The notes under the pieces are model-generated. The model saw only the letters and a program-made list of their open reading frames with translations. It was not told the DNA's origin and made no database searches. Both the position numbers and the translations under genes were made by a program. From JANQGH01 sp039819285 (GTDB lineage: Bacteria > Pseudomonadota > Alphaproteobacteria > DSM-16000 > Inquilinaceae): 43,021 nucleotides of DNA. This document shows positions 1 to 8,881 of this stretch, in pieces (positions within the stretch are counted from its first letter, which is position 1; each line of letters opens with the position of its first letter). The stretch covers positions 1 through 43,021 of the forward strand of contig JBCBSH010000009.1 in the NCBI GenBank assembly GCA_039819285.1, written 5' to 3'.

Positions 1-2
1 CC

Positions 3-83
3 CTGTCGATCACCTTGGCGGACCTCTTCAACGTCTCTGAGGACAAGACGGTGACGGCGCTGCCGAACCGCGAAACCGGCTAA
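3..83 (+). CDS. C-terminal tail of an unidentified protein (partial)
   Basis: An open frame enters from the left edge and ends at the TAA at 81-83, giving 26 residues that end in NRETG. The stretch LADLF followed by a polar tail resembles the end of some XRE-type helix-turn-helix regulators, but this is too short to assign. It lies 31 bases before pdxH on the same strand, so the two may be cotranscribed. The codon choice is like that of its neighbours, which is the main reason for calling it real. Confidence 0.4.
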   Translation: MSITLADLFNVSEDKTVTALPNRETG

Positions 84-114
84 ATTCCAAGAAAGACACC
101 AAACGGACCCCTGG

Positions 115-723
115 ATGGACTCTGACAGCTTCCCGGCCGCTGCGGCGGCCGAAGACCCTTACGCTCTGTTCGACCGCTGGATGGCCGAAGCGACCGCGGC
201 CGAACCCAACGATCCCAACGCCGCGGCGCTGGCGACGGTATCGGCCGATGGCGCGCCCTCGGTCCGCGTCGTGCTGCTGAAGTCGGTCGACAGCCGCGGA
301 TTTGCCTTCTTCACCAACCTGGACAGCCATAAGGGTCGCGAGCTGCGGGCCAACCCGCGCGCGGCGCTGAACCTGCATTGGAAAAGCCTGGGCCGTCAGG
401 TGCGCATCGAGGGGCAGGTGGAGCAAGTGTCGGATGCGGAGGCGGATACCTACTACGCCACACGCCCGCGCGGGTCGCGCATCGGCGCCTGGGCCTCCAA
501 ACAGTCGCAGCCGCTCGACGATCGGGCGACGCTTGAGGGCCGCGTGACGGAGTTCGACGGCCGGTTCGGCGGCGATGACATTCCGCGACCGGACTTTTGG
601 TCGGGCTTTCGCGTCGTGCCTGAGAAGATCGAGTTTTGGCAAGGCCGCCAATCGCGGCTGCATGACCGGCTGGTCTTTCGGCGCGAAAAGGACGGTTGGA
701 CGACGCAGCTTCTTTATCCCTGA
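115..723 (+). CDS. pdxH: Pyridoxamine 5'-phosphate oxidase
   Basis: This 202-residue cytosolic flavoenzyme oxidises pyridoxamine or pyridoxine 5'-phosphate to pyridoxal 5'-phosphate, using FMN and oxygen. The family is easily recognised: RVVLLKSVD at residues 51-59 and FFTNLDSHKG at 65-74 form FMN contacts, and WQGRQSRLHDR near 175-185 carries the conserved Arg and His that hold the substrate. Length is slightly short of the E. coli enzyme (218 residues), with the difference at the variable N-terminus. The ATG at 115 has no strong Shine-Dalgarno, but no better start exists in frame. The metal exporter follows closely. Assignment is secure from motifs. Confidence 0.95.
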   Translation: MDSDSFPAAAAAEDPYALFDRWMAEATAAEPNDPNAAALATVSADGAPSVRVVLLKSVDSRGFAFFTNLDSHKGRELRANPRAALNLHWKSLGRQVRIEGQVEQVSDAEADTYYATRPRGSRIGAWASKQSQPLDDRATLEGRVTEFDGRFGGDDIPRPDFWSGFRVVPEKIEFWQGRQSRLHDRLVFRREKDGWTTQLLYP

Positions 724-732
724 TGGTCCGTG

Positions 733-1686
733 ATGCCGCGCGCGACGGTTGACGAGGCCACCTCTGCAAGGCTGCGCCGCCAGGCGACCATCGCCAGCAT
801 CTGCGTTGCGATCATCCTGATCCTGCTGAAGGTCGTTGCATGGCTGTTAACCGGATCGATCACCATCCTGGCCTCGCTCTTGGACAGTGCGGTCGACCTG
901 ATCGCCTCGCTGGTCACGTTTTTGACCGTTCGAGCCGCCATCAAGCCGCCTGATCGCTCCCATCGCTTTGGCCACGCCAAGGCTGAACCGCTTGGCGCGC
1001 TTGTCCAGGCGGCGTTCGTCGGCGGTTCGGCGCTGTTTCTCATCTTCGAATCGGTCGGCCGACTGCTGACGCCTCGACCGATTGCTCAGGAGACGGTCGG
1101 CGTCGTGGTGATGGTCATCGCGATCGTGCTCACCAGCGTGCTGGTCCTTTACCAGCGAACGGTCGTCGCCCGCACCGGCTCCATCGCAATCAAGGCCGAC
1201 CGGATGCACTACCTGACCGATCTGATGTTGAACCTGTCGGTCATCGTCGCCTTGGTCGCGGTCAGCCAGACAGGCTGGCTTTGGCTCGATCCGATCGCCG
1301 CCATGCTGTTGTCGCTGTGGCTGCTGCGCTGCGCCGCCTTGATCGTCCGGCCCGCCCTGGACCTGCTGATGGACCGCGAACTGCCGGCCGACGAACGCCA
1401 GCGTATCGAGCGCATCGTGCGCGGTAACCCGAACGTGGTCGACCTGCACGATTTGCGCACGCGGGACGCCGGCAGCCGCCAGTTCATCGAGCTGCATCTT
1501 GAGATCGACGGCGCCCTGACGGTCGTTGCGGCCCATCGGATCTGCGATGCCGTCGAAGCCGATCTTCATGCCGCCTTTCCAACCGCCGACATCATCTTGC
1601 ACCAAGAGCCGGCCGGTCTTGACGACCGAAGGCTTGATGGCTTGATTGAGGACCAAAGTCCCGGGATTGGCGGGCGATCCGACTAG
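733..1686 (+). CDS. Cation diffusion facilitator (FieF-like metal exporter)
   Basis: This inner-membrane protein of 317 residues exports divalent metal ions in exchange for protons. It has the CDF layout: several helices within residues 20-200, then a cytoplasmic domain of about 85 residues. The transport-site residues are visible with the spacing known from E. coli FieF (D45/D49/H153/D157): here D51, D55, H159 and D163. HRFGHAKAE near 77-85 is the family signature after helix 2. A GTG directly precedes the chosen ATG and could also serve. The gene starts 9 bases after pdxH and is probably cotranscribed. Which metal (Zn, Fe, Mn or other) cannot be read from sequence. Confidence 0.9.
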   Translation: MPRATVDEATSARLRRQATIASICVAIILILLKVVAWLLTGSITILASLLDSAVDLIASLVTFLTVRAAIKPPDRSHRFGHAKAEPLGALVQAAFVGGSALFLIFESVGRLLTPRPIAQETVGVVVMVIAIVLTSVLVLYQRTVVARTGSIAIKADRMHYLTDLMLNLSVIVALVAVSQTGWLWLDPIAAMLLSLWLLRCAALIVRPALDLLMDRELPADERQRIERIVRGNPNVVDLHDLRTRDAGSRQFIELHLEIDGALTVVAAHRICDAVEADLHAAFPTADIILHQEPAGLDDRRLDGLIEDQSPGIGGRSD

Positions 1687-1770
1687 ATCCGGGGCGTTGC
1701 AGGTGCGCGCCCGCGCCATGCTCAAACGCTTTGCCGACTCGGTTTCCGACGGGCGGCGGTTCGTGCCCCG

Positions 1771-3351
1771 CTACATGCCCGCCGGCACCTCTTGCGCGTG
1801 CTGACGCAGTACGGCACAGCCCTTTTCCGTCTGTTTGGCAACCGCATTCCAGTCTGGAAAGTCGCGCAGCCATGCCTTCACGGCTTGGCGCTCAGCGTGT
1901 CGATTGTAGTCGTCGAGAAAGACGGTTCCGCCATCAGCGATCCGTCCGAAGAGCATGGGTGCGGCGGGATACCGCGCTACCGGGCAGGTGTCGAGCGGTG
2001 GGCCATCGACGACCAGGCAATCAATCTCGCCGTCCGGCAACGCGGCCAAGTCATACCAGCGAAAGGCCTGGCCGTGAAACTGATACGGTTTGAGCGGTGC
2101 GCGCACGATCGTTACCAGCGACGCCAGCCCGCGGTCGTTGACATTATCGCTGCTCTCTTTTGCGCTGGCTTCCAAATGCTCCAGGCTGTGCAAGTGGCCG
2201 CCGCCGATCAGTTCCAAACAGCGGCCAATCACAAGGCTGGAAACGCCACTTCCGCACTCCAAGACGCGGTTAGCCTTACTCTCAAGAATGTGGTCGGCCA
2301 ACGTTAGTAGGAAGTCGGGAGAGGCCGCCCAGCCTCGTGTCGGCGGCAGCCAGCCACGGTCGATGCGAAGCTTTTTCAACAACATGTCCAGTGCTTCGGC
2401 TTGCTTGGTCACCTGGATCAGCAATTGCGGCAGTGTCGTTCGCGAGTAGATCCGGAACTCCCGCGACAGCGTGGTTACGGCATTCTCGATCCGGTCCAGA
2501 CGAGCGCCCAGATTGGAAGAAGGAGGATCTTCACCGTCCGACTTGCGAGCCGACGGTCCAACGGGGGCTATGGACGGTTGCCGCTCGGGCGCCGGTGTCA
2601 TATTGGTTCTCTGTTCGCCGAGTCTCATGATTGTCTGGGTTGCGGCGGCCGGGAAGACATAGAAGGCAGTAGCCTGCCCGGTGGCGGCAGGCTTCCTGTG
2701 GGCTTTCAGTTGGCCAAAAACGGCACGGTCCGCGCCTGCCCCGTTCTGATCCATGGCAACGCACCAGGCAGGCAGGTCCCAATGGCATTTCTGCTTGTCG
2801 ACCATCAGGCAGTTGGCGTCGACGAAGCCCTGCTGCGTTTCTGGGGTGCGGCCGTTATTCGGCCCGACGGATTCCCATTCGTCGATGAACAGTGGTTGTT
2901 GGGTCGCCGGGTCCACATACCAGCGGTACGAGTAGGCCCAGTCGGCGTCCCTTACGGCCTCCAGGAGGCTGCGGATATGGTTGGGCGCCCACCAGTTGCC
3001 TTCGTCGAGATAGGCCAGATAGCGGCTGTTGGCGGCGTAGCTCAACATCGTCCGTACGGCGCCGCCCGACGCATTTCGATAGAAGCCGCCCCGGAACGAT
3101 GATGTCGAATAGCCGAGATCCAGAACGGTGATTGTCCGGTTTTCCGGGCATTCGGCCGTCAGGTCCTCGACGATGTCGCGGCCGCCCTCAGCGTGATCTA
3201 TCCCGAGCAAGATCTGGATATTCTCCTGAAGATCCTGCTCAAAAACTGACCGAACCGCCCGGCGCAGTTGCCCGAGAAGTATCGTTGGTATGATAACCGC
3301 TGCTGCGTGGATCATGTCGTGACCGGTTTGCCCGCATACTCGATTCGTCAC
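1771..3351 (-). CDS. Fused glycosyltransferase-2-like / class I methyltransferase-like protein
   Basis: A 526-residue protein with two parts. Residues about 14-230 look like a family 2 glycosyltransferase: VIIPTIL at 19-25 begins the nucleotide-sugar fold, and YLDEGNWW near 114-121 sits where the DxD metal motif is normally found. After a charged linker with possible coiled coil (about 280-330), residues 340-520 form a Rossmann-type domain with LECGSG at 384-389, VVDGPP at 447-452 and FLDDYN at 478-483. This resembles S-adenosylmethionine-dependent methyltransferases. The start is a GTG at 3351; an ATG at 3315 is an alternative and loses only 12 residues. It stands alone, convergent with the CDF gene. 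The glycan target is unknown. Confidence 0.75.
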   Translation of the reverse strand: MTNRVCGQTGHDMIHAAAVIIPTILLGQLRRAVRSVFEQDLQENIQILLGIDHAEGGRDIVEDLTAECPENRTITVLDLGYSTSSFRGGFYRNASGGAVRTMLSYAANSRYLAYLDEGNWWAPNHIRSLLEAVRDADWAYSYRWYVDPATQQPLFIDEWESVGPNNGRTPETQQGFVDANCLMVDKQKCHWDLPAWCVAMDQNGAGADRAVFGQLKAHRKPAATGQATAFYVFPAAATQTIMRLGEQRTNMTPAPERQPSIAPVGPSARKSDGEDPPSSNLGARLDRIENAVTTLSREFRIYSRTTLPQLLIQVTKQAEALDMLLKKLRIDRGWLPPTRGWAASPDFLLTLADHILESKANRVLECGSGVSSLVIGRCLELIGGGHLHSLEHLEASAKESSDNVNDRGLASLVTIVRAPLKPYQFHGQAFRWYDLAALPDGEIDCLVVDGPPLDTCPVARYPAAPMLFGRIADGGTVFLDDYNRHAERQAVKAWLRDFPDWNAVAKQTEKGCAVLRQHAQEVPAGM

Positions 3352-3725
3352 AACTCGCGAGAGTGTTGTGTCGGCGAAACCTCATCAGGGAAACGGGCAC
3401 GCCGTGTCGACTGAGGCGGCCATCTTGTCGAAACCGAGGCTTCGCCGAAACCATTTCTTAATCGTTGGCAGGGCAACGAAGCAAGCGAGAGCAGAAAAGG
3501 TTGAGTTCGCCACCTTCTGTCTGCCCTGTTGCGCTCGAATTGGCACGAAGGCGGCATGGGCTGACATGGGCAGACCCGTCAGGGCATGCGGAACAAACGG
3601 CGCCTCTCCAAAAACAAGCCATTGCGCCGCGTTGGCTTGGGCTGTATCGCTCGGCTGGCCAACCGGTACTTCTGTGGGCACAATCGGGGCCGCTGCCGAC
3701 CGGAGCCGAACCAAGGAGAGCCATC
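3352..3725. other. Intergenic region between divergent genes, no gene seen
   Basis: These 374 bases separate the minus-strand fusion gene from the universal stress gene. Several frames are open, but none gives a protein-like sequence with a ribosome site. The only structured element noticed is a sigma-54-like sequence at 3540-3556, listed separately. The last 15 bases contain AAGGAGAG, the ribosome binding site of the next gene. Confidence 0.6.
3540..3556 (+). promoter_or_regulatory. Possible sigma-54 promoter upstream of the stress gene
   Basis: TTGGCACG at 3540-3547, then four bases, then CGGCA. The -24 element matches the sigma-54 consensus completely and the spacing is exact. The -12 element keeps the essential GC but loses the two T residues of TTGC. 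It would leave a leader of about 160 bases before the GTG at 3726. One match of this quality can arise by chance in GC-rich DNA. Confidence 0.2.
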
Positions 3726-4592
3726 GTGACGCTGAAGGTCGTACTGTCACCTTTGTCCGGGACGGAGGCGGATGCCTCCTCGTTGGCAACCGCCATCGCG
3801 CTGGGGGCGCGGTTTGGGGCGCATGTCAAAGCCATTCACACCAAGTCCGATCCCACCGATTCCGCGCCTTTGATCGGCGAGGGCATGTCGGGCATCGTCA
3901 TGGAGCAGGTCATGCGCGCCTCCCAGACGGAGATCGACAAGCGCGAGAGCGCGGCGAAAATCAGCTTCGACAAAGCCCAGGCAACATCTGGCCTGCGATT
4001 GGCCGCCGCACCCACCGGCGAGGCCGGCGGGTCGATGTCCTTCCTGGAGATCGAGGGCAGGGAAGACCAGCTTGTCGCCGAATATGGCCGGCTGAGCGAT
4101 CTGATCGTGCTACCCAATCAGGCGGTCGGCGACGGCAGCGTCCAAGCGGCTGTGACGTTGGAGGCGGCACTGATGAGCAGCGGCCGGCCGGTCTTGATAT
4201 CGTCGCCCGAAGGCGGCCCCACCGGCGCATCCGTGGCGATCGCCTGGAACGGCGGTCGCGAGGTGGCACACACGGTGCAGGCGGCGATGCCCATACTCAC
4301 GCAGGCCGATCAAGTGCACATCTTGACCGTCGGAACGGTAAAGACCGATGTCACCAGGGGCGACGGTCTGGTCGACTATCTCGCCTGGCATGACATCCCC
4401 GCCCAACTTTCCAAGCTTCAGCCGCAGCGAGGCTCCACCGGTGACGCGCTGATGACCGCCGCTGGCGAACGCGGTTGCGACATGATCGTCATGGGCGGCT
4501 ATGGCCACAGCCGCATGCGCGAGCTGATTTTCGGCGGCGTCACCAGGCATGCGCTGAACCACGCCCAGATCGCGGTCTTGATGGCACATTAG
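3726..4592 (+). CDS. Universal stress protein, tandem UspA domains
   Basis: A cytosolic protein of 288 residues with two UspA-like domains, about 1-145 and 165-288. Only the second keeps an ATP-binding signature: MGGYGHSR at 256-263, then FGG at 269-271 and VT at 272-273, the G-x2-G-x9-G-(S/T) pattern. The first half lacks it and is probably structural. An open frame reaches far upstream, but the GTG at 3726 is chosen because AAGGAGAG lies 6 bases before it and the family fold begins at residue 3. The stop is 17 bases before the next ATG, so it is likely cotranscribed with the dehydrogenase. Its specific role is unknown. Confidence 0.88.
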   Translation: MTLKVVLSPLSGTEADASSLATAIALGARFGAHVKAIHTKSDPTDSAPLIGEGMSGIVMEQVMRASQTEIDKRESAAKISFDKAQATSGLRLAAAPTGEAGGSMSFLEIEGREDQLVAEYGRLSDLIVLPNQAVGDGSVQAAVTLEAALMSSGRPVLISSPEGGPTGASVAIAWNGGREVAHTVQAAMPILTQADQVHILTVGTVKTDVTRGDGLVDYLAWHDIPAQLSKLQPQRGSTGDALMTAAGERGCDMIVMGGYGHSRMRELIFGGVTRHALNHAQIAVLMAH

Positions 4593-4609
4593 GCGCGGGC
4601 CCGAAACCG

Positions 4610-6058
4610 ATGCCGGATACGCGCCTGCCCACCGACCGTGGCGTCGCATTGGCGGCAATCCGCGAGGCCTTGGGGCCTGCCGGCATCATCGATGCGCCGG
4701 ACGAGCTGGCGCCTTACTGCCGGTCCTGGCGTGACGATATCCATGGGCGCGTTCCGCTCGTGGCCAGGCCGGCCTCGACGGACGAGGTGGCGCGGGTGGT
4801 CGCCCTGTGCGCCGAAGGGGGCATCGCCATCGTGCCGCAGGGCGGCAACACCGGCCTGACGGGCGCCGGCCAGCCCCACGACGATGCCAGCGAGATCATC
4901 CTGTCGCTCAGCAGGATGAACCAGATCCGTGCCGTCGACCCGTTGAACGACACGATGACGGTCGAGGCCGGCTGTGTCCTGCAGACGATCCAGGAGGCGG
5001 CGCTGGCGGTCGACCGGCTGTTTCCGCTCAGCCTGGCGGCCGAGGGCTCGTGTCAGATCGGCGGCAATCTCTCCACCAATGCCGGCGGCATCCACGTCGT
5101 CCGCTATGGCAGTGCGAAGGGCCTGGTGCTGGGCCTGGAGGTGGTGCTGGCGGATGGGCGGGTCTGGCACGGCCTGAAAGGCCTGCGCAAGGACAATGCC
5201 GGGTACGACCTGAAGCAGCTCTTTCTCGGCACCGAGGGTACGATGGGTGTGATCACCGCGGCCGTCTTGAAGCTGTTTCCCCGACCGACGGACCGCGCCA
5301 CCGCGTTTCTGGCCGTCGAGGACCCTGCCGCTGCATTGACCATGCTGGCCCGGGCCAAGGCGGCGTTCGGCGAGGCTGTCACGGCCTTTGAGCTGATCCA
5401 GCGCCGGGGCGTGGAGCTCGCGGCCGCCAAGCTTGACGGCGTTTCCGACCCGCTGGAAGGTCCGCATCCCTGGTACGTTCTGATGGAACTGACGGGACAA
5501 TCGGCACCGGGCACTCTTGATCAAGGGCTGGAAACCTATCTCGCCGACGCCTTCGAGGCCGGTGTGGTCACCGACGCCACGATCGCCATGTCCGACGCCC
5601 ACGCCGACCGGCTGTGGCACATGCGCGAAGGCCTGGCGGAGGCCCAGAACACCGACGGCGTCAGTATCAAACACGATGTTTCCGTGCCCGTTTCCTCGAT
5701 CCCGGAGTTCCTGGCTCGCGCCAACGAGGCGCTGCTTGAGGCGTACCCGACCATCCGACTGCTGGCCTTCGGCCATGTCGGCGATGGCAATCTGCACTAC
5801 AACCCGGCCCAGCCGCTGGATTGGGAGGCGGACGCCTATCGCGCCGAACGGCTGCGGATCAACCGTATCGTACACGACATCGTGGTCGATCTCGGCGGAT
5901 CGATCAGTGCCGAACATGGCATCGGCATCCTGCGGAAGGCCGAACTGGCGCATTATGCCGACCCGGTCGCCCTGGACCTGATGGCCAAGGTCAAGAGTGC
6001 CCTTGACCCGCATGATCTGTTGAACCCCGGCAAGGTCTTCGATCCATCGTCCAGCTAA
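4610..6058 (+). CDS. FAD-linked D-2-hydroxyacid dehydrogenase (D-2-hydroxyglutarate/D-lactate type)
   Basis: This flavoprotein of 482 residues oxidises a D-2-hydroxyacid to a 2-oxoacid. The FAD_binding_4 domain (about 45-225) shows PQGGNTG at 76-82, GSCQIGGNLSTNAGG at 146-160 and LGTEGTMGVIT at 206-215. The C-terminal FAD-oxidase domain carries KHDVSVP at 354-360, GHVGDGNLH at 388-396 and SAEHGIG at 433-439, which supply metal and substrate ligands in D-2-hydroxyglutarate dehydrogenases. Substrate choice between D-2-hydroxyglutarate, D-lactate and related acids is not decided by these motifs. The ATG at 4610 gives the family N-terminus; the frame is open further back but overlaps the stress gene. 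A carboxylate-type transporter follows 47 bases later. Confidence 0.9.
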   Translation: MPDTRLPTDRGVALAAIREALGPAGIIDAPDELAPYCRSWRDDIHGRVPLVARPASTDEVARVVALCAEGGIAIVPQGGNTGLTGAGQPHDDASEIILSLSRMNQIRAVDPLNDTMTVEAGCVLQTIQEAALAVDRLFPLSLAAEGSCQIGGNLSTNAGGIHVVRYGSAKGLVLGLEVVLADGRVWHGLKGLRKDNAGYDLKQLFLGTEGTMGVITAAVLKLFPRPTDRATAFLAVEDPAAALTMLARAKAAFGEAVTAFELIQRRGVELAAAKLDGVSDPLEGPHPWYVLMELTGQSAPGTLDQGLETYLADAFEAGVVTDATIAMSDAHADRLWHMREGLAEAQNTDGVSIKHDVSVPVSSIPEFLARANEALLEAYPTIRLLAFGHVGDGNLHYNPAQPLDWEADAYRAERLRINRIVHDIVVDLGGSISAEHGIGILRKAELAHYADPVALDLMAKVKSALDPHDLLNPGKVFDPSSS

Positions 6059-6105
6059 GCCAGTCTGATAGCGATCCCGCCCTGGCGGCGGCACCGGCGA
6101 GCAAG

Positions 6106-7380
6106 GTGCTCGTCCCCAGCGCGATCGGCAATGTGCTGGAATGGTACGACTTCGCCCTTTACGGCTATCTCGCCCCCGTCATCGCACAGCTTTTCTTTCC
6201 CAGCGACGACGCGCTGACCGGTTTGATCCAAACTTATGCCGTTTTCGCCATCGGGTTTCTCGCTCGGCCGATCGGCGGCGTGATCTTCGGTCATCTCGGC
6301 GACCGGATCGGGCGGCGTGCCATGTTGAGCTGGTCGATCGCCATGATGGCCGTGCCGACCTTGCTGTTCGGCTTCCTGCCGACATATCAGGACATTGGGG
6401 TGTTGGCCCCCATCCTTCTCATCGTCATTCGGATCTTGCAGGGCATGTCGTCCGGGGGTGAGTACAGCGGGTCGGTGACCCTGTTGGTCGAACACGCGCC
6501 GGCGCGCCGGCGGGGCCTTTACGGCAGCCTTGCAGTTTCGTCGGCGATGATCGGCTCCCTTCTCGGGGCCGGTGCCGGTTGGCTGGTGTCCGATCTGTTT
6601 CCGCCGGAAACGCTGCAGGCGTGGGGCTGGCGTGTGCCGTTCATCAGCGGCGTCGTGGTCGGTGCCTTCGGTCTTTGGATCCGCTACCGCATGGCCGATT
6701 CGCCCGTGTTCGGGGACCTACAGAAACGGGGAGCGGTTGAACGACGACCGCTGGCCGCAGCATTCAAGACCCAAAAACGCGCCATGGCTTTGTGCCTGCT
6801 GCTCAATTGGGGAACATCGGCCGGCTACTTCGTGATCTTCACTTGGTTCGCCGGGTACATGAAGGACGTCGTCGGTCTTCCTTTGCACGTGGCACTGGGC
6901 ATCGGCACCGCTGGATTGATGACCGGCCTGCTGTTCACCGCTGTCTTTGGCTATCTGTCTGACCGACTTGGCCAACGAAGGCTGCTCGCAGCGACAATGG
7001 TTTTGACCATCCTTGGTGTGGTGCCGCTGCTCATGCTTTCGACCGAAGGCGGCGTTGCGGCCGTGCTGACGGCCCAGCTTGGCCTTGCCATCCTGATCGC
7101 CGGCCCGCTTGGCATCATGCCGACGCTCTTCGTCTCGCTGTTTTCCTCCGCGACGCGCTGTTCGGGATTTTCGGTTTCCTACAATGCCGGCGTCGCCGTC
7201 TTCGGCGGCACGGCACCGCTGATCGCGACGGCACTGATCCAGCTCACCGGCTGGTCGGCGGCGCCCGGGCTTTACCTGATCGCGGCCATGGCCGTCGCGC
7301 TCGCGGCGTTGGCATTCCTGGCACGGGCCGGCGCCGGTCGACCCGAAGCCACAGCGGCCGGTTCGCAGCATCCCGACTGA
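6106..7380 (+). CDS. MHS-family MFS transporter (metabolite:H+ symporter)
   Basis: A 12-helix inner-membrane transporter of 424 residues, of the branch that includes ProP, KgtP and ShiA. Family marks are GNVLEWYDF at residues 8-16, the loop GHLGDRIGRR near 64-73 and GMSSGGEYSG at 113-122, all diagnostic for MHS carriers. Most MHS proteins have 10-30 more residues before the first motif. Here the frame has no ATG, GTG or TTG between a TGA at 6013 and the GTG at 6106, so the start is either this GTG or a rarer codon such as the CTG at 6082. It follows the hydroxyacid dehydrogenase and may import its substrate; that is inference. Confidence 0.88.
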   Translation: MLVPSAIGNVLEWYDFALYGYLAPVIAQLFFPSDDALTGLIQTYAVFAIGFLARPIGGVIFGHLGDRIGRRAMLSWSIAMMAVPTLLFGFLPTYQDIGVLAPILLIVIRILQGMSSGGEYSGSVTLLVEHAPARRRGLYGSLAVSSAMIGSLLGAGAGWLVSDLFPPETLQAWGWRVPFISGVVVGAFGLWIRYRMADSPVFGDLQKRGAVERRPLAAAFKTQKRAMALCLLLNWGTSAGYFVIFTWFAGYMKDVVGLPLHVALGIGTAGLMTGLLFTAVFGYLSDRLGQRRLLAATMVLTILGVVPLLMLSTEGGVAAVLTAQLGLAILIAGPLGIMPTLFVSLFSSATRCSGFSVSYNAGVAVFGGTAPLIATALIQLTGWSAAPGLYLIAAMAVALAALAFLARAGAGRPEATAAGSQHPD

Positions 7381-7399
7381 TGGGACGATCGCCCCGCAG

Positions 7400-8692
7400 T
7401 CACGACGTTGTCTGAGCCCCAGCCCGTTTGTCGCGGCCGAACTCCGCCGATGGCCGAACGGTCAGGATCACAACGAACGAGATCAGGCCGGCCGCAATCA
7501 CGTACCAGGCCGGCGCGGTCTGATGGCCCGTGACCTCGATCAGCCAGGTTGCGATCAGCGGGGCCGTGCCGCCGAACAGAGCAACGCTGACATTCATCAC
7601 CACCGCCACGCCGGTGTAGCGAATATGGGCTGGCACCATGTCGGTCAACGCGACCGGCGCGGCGCCATTCGGCATCGCCATGTTGATCGCAAACAACACC
7701 AGCAGCGCCCAGGTAAGGCCCAGCGCGCCAGCCTCGGCGGCCCAGAAGATCGGCACGATGAGGACCGCGAAGCCAAGCGCGGTTACCGCCAGCAGGCGCT
7801 TGTAGCCGATCTTATCGGCAAGCCAGCCGCCGACCGGCAGGAACACAAGCAGCACCGCAAGCGAAACGGTGCTGGCGAGCTGCGGGTCAATACTGGCACC
7901 GCTGTTGAAGTGCGGCATATAGGCCGGCAGCCAGACGAAGACCGTATAGAACGACACCGTCCCAACCACGATGACGCCGACCATCTTCAAGGCATCGACC
8001 GGCGCCTCGCGCAACAGCCGCATTAAGGGGTGGGTAACCAGCTGCCCACGCTCGCGGGCCTTCAGAAAGTCAGGCGTCTCGTGCAGGTTGCGGCGCAGCC
8101 ACAGGCCGACAAAGCCGAGCAGCAACCCGCCGGCGAACGGCAACCGCCACGCCCATGCGTGCATCTGGTCAGGCGTGAACAGCGATTTCGCCAGCAGCAC
8201 GATGGCCGAGCCGATCAGAATGCCGAAGACCGTGCCCGTGTAGGCAAGGCTGCCAAAAACGCCCCGGCGGCCGGCGGGCGCGGTTTCCACGAGGTAACAG
8301 ATGGCACCGCCCTGTTCGCCGCCGACGGACAGGCCCTGAGCAATGCGCAGCAAGATCAAGAGAGCGGCCGCCCATACGCCGATGTCGGCATGGGTCGGCA
8401 CCACGGCCATCAAGGTCGTCGGCACCATCATGGCCATGATCGACACGCGCAAAGCCCTTTTTCGGCCCAGCCGATCGCCGATCCGGCCAAAGATGACGCC
8501 GCCCAGCGGCCGCATGAAATAGCCGACGGCGAAAACGCCATAAGTCTGGATCAGGCCGGCGATCCGGTCGTCGGACGGGAAGAACGCCTGGCTCAGATAC
8601 GGCGCCAGATAGGCGAAGATGACGAAGTCGTACCATTCCAGCGTATTGCCGGCGTTCGACGCCAAAACGGACCTGATTCGTGCCGACGCCAT
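7400..8692 (-). CDS. MHS-family MFS transporter, second paralogue
   Basis: A 430-residue inner-membrane carrier of the same family as its convergent neighbour, with only 19 bases between their stop codons. GNTLEWYDF at 16-24, GRIGDRLGRKR around 72-82 and GLSVGGEQGG near 125-134 are the MHS signatures. The two proteins clearly belong to one family but differ throughout, so this is not a recent duplication. Unlike its neighbour it has a complete N-terminus of 15 residues before the first motif. Its substrate is probably a carboxylate or zwitterion. It is transcribed divergently from the outer-membrane protein gene at 8882. Confidence 0.92.
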   Translation of the reverse strand: MASARIRSVLASNAGNTLEWYDFVIFAYLAPYLSQAFFPSDDRIAGLIQTYGVFAVGYFMRPLGGVIFGRIGDRLGRKRALRVSIMAMMVPTTLMAVVPTHADIGVWAAALLILLRIAQGLSVGGEQGGAICYLVETAPAGRRGVFGSLAYTGTVFGILIGSAIVLLAKSLFTPDQMHAWAWRLPFAGGLLLGFVGLWLRRNLHETPDFLKARERGQLVTHPLMRLLREAPVDALKMVGVIVVGTVSFYTVFVWLPAYMPHFNSGASIDPQLASTVSLAVLLVFLPVGGWLADKIGYKRLLAVTALGFAVLIVPIFWAAEAGALGLTWALLVLFAINMAMPNGAAPVALTDMVPAHIRYTGVAVVMNVSVALFGGTAPLIATWLIEVTGHQTAPAWYVIAAGLISFVVILTVRPSAEFGRDKRAGAQTTS

Positions 8693-8881
8693 TGGGGATG
8701 CCTCTTTGGTGTCTCGGAACGGGCGTTGATGCGGTCAAGTTCCAGCGATGGGTCGACCGTTTTCGCTCGATCTACCCCGACTAATCCGTGCCTTCTGTCG
8801 CGAATCGGCCCAAAAATGGTCTTTGGTTACTCTGAGAGGAAAATATCGAGAATTCAAACTAGTAAACGCTTTGGAGCAGCC

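Noticed and set aside
847..1725. Minus-strand open frame of 292 codons
   Set aside because: It is antisense to the CDF exporter and has a low-complexity Asp/Gln/His composition.
4589..6094. Minus-strand open frame of about 500 codons
   Set aside because: It is the complement of the dehydrogenase gene, which has all family motifs; the antisense product is Gln/Arg/His-rich and typical of a GC-rich shadow frame.
8030..8881. Open plus-strand frame running into the outer-membrane gene
   Set aside because: It is antisense to the MHS carrier gene, is Gln/Asp/His-rich and has no ribosome site; the real start with GGAG is at 8882.
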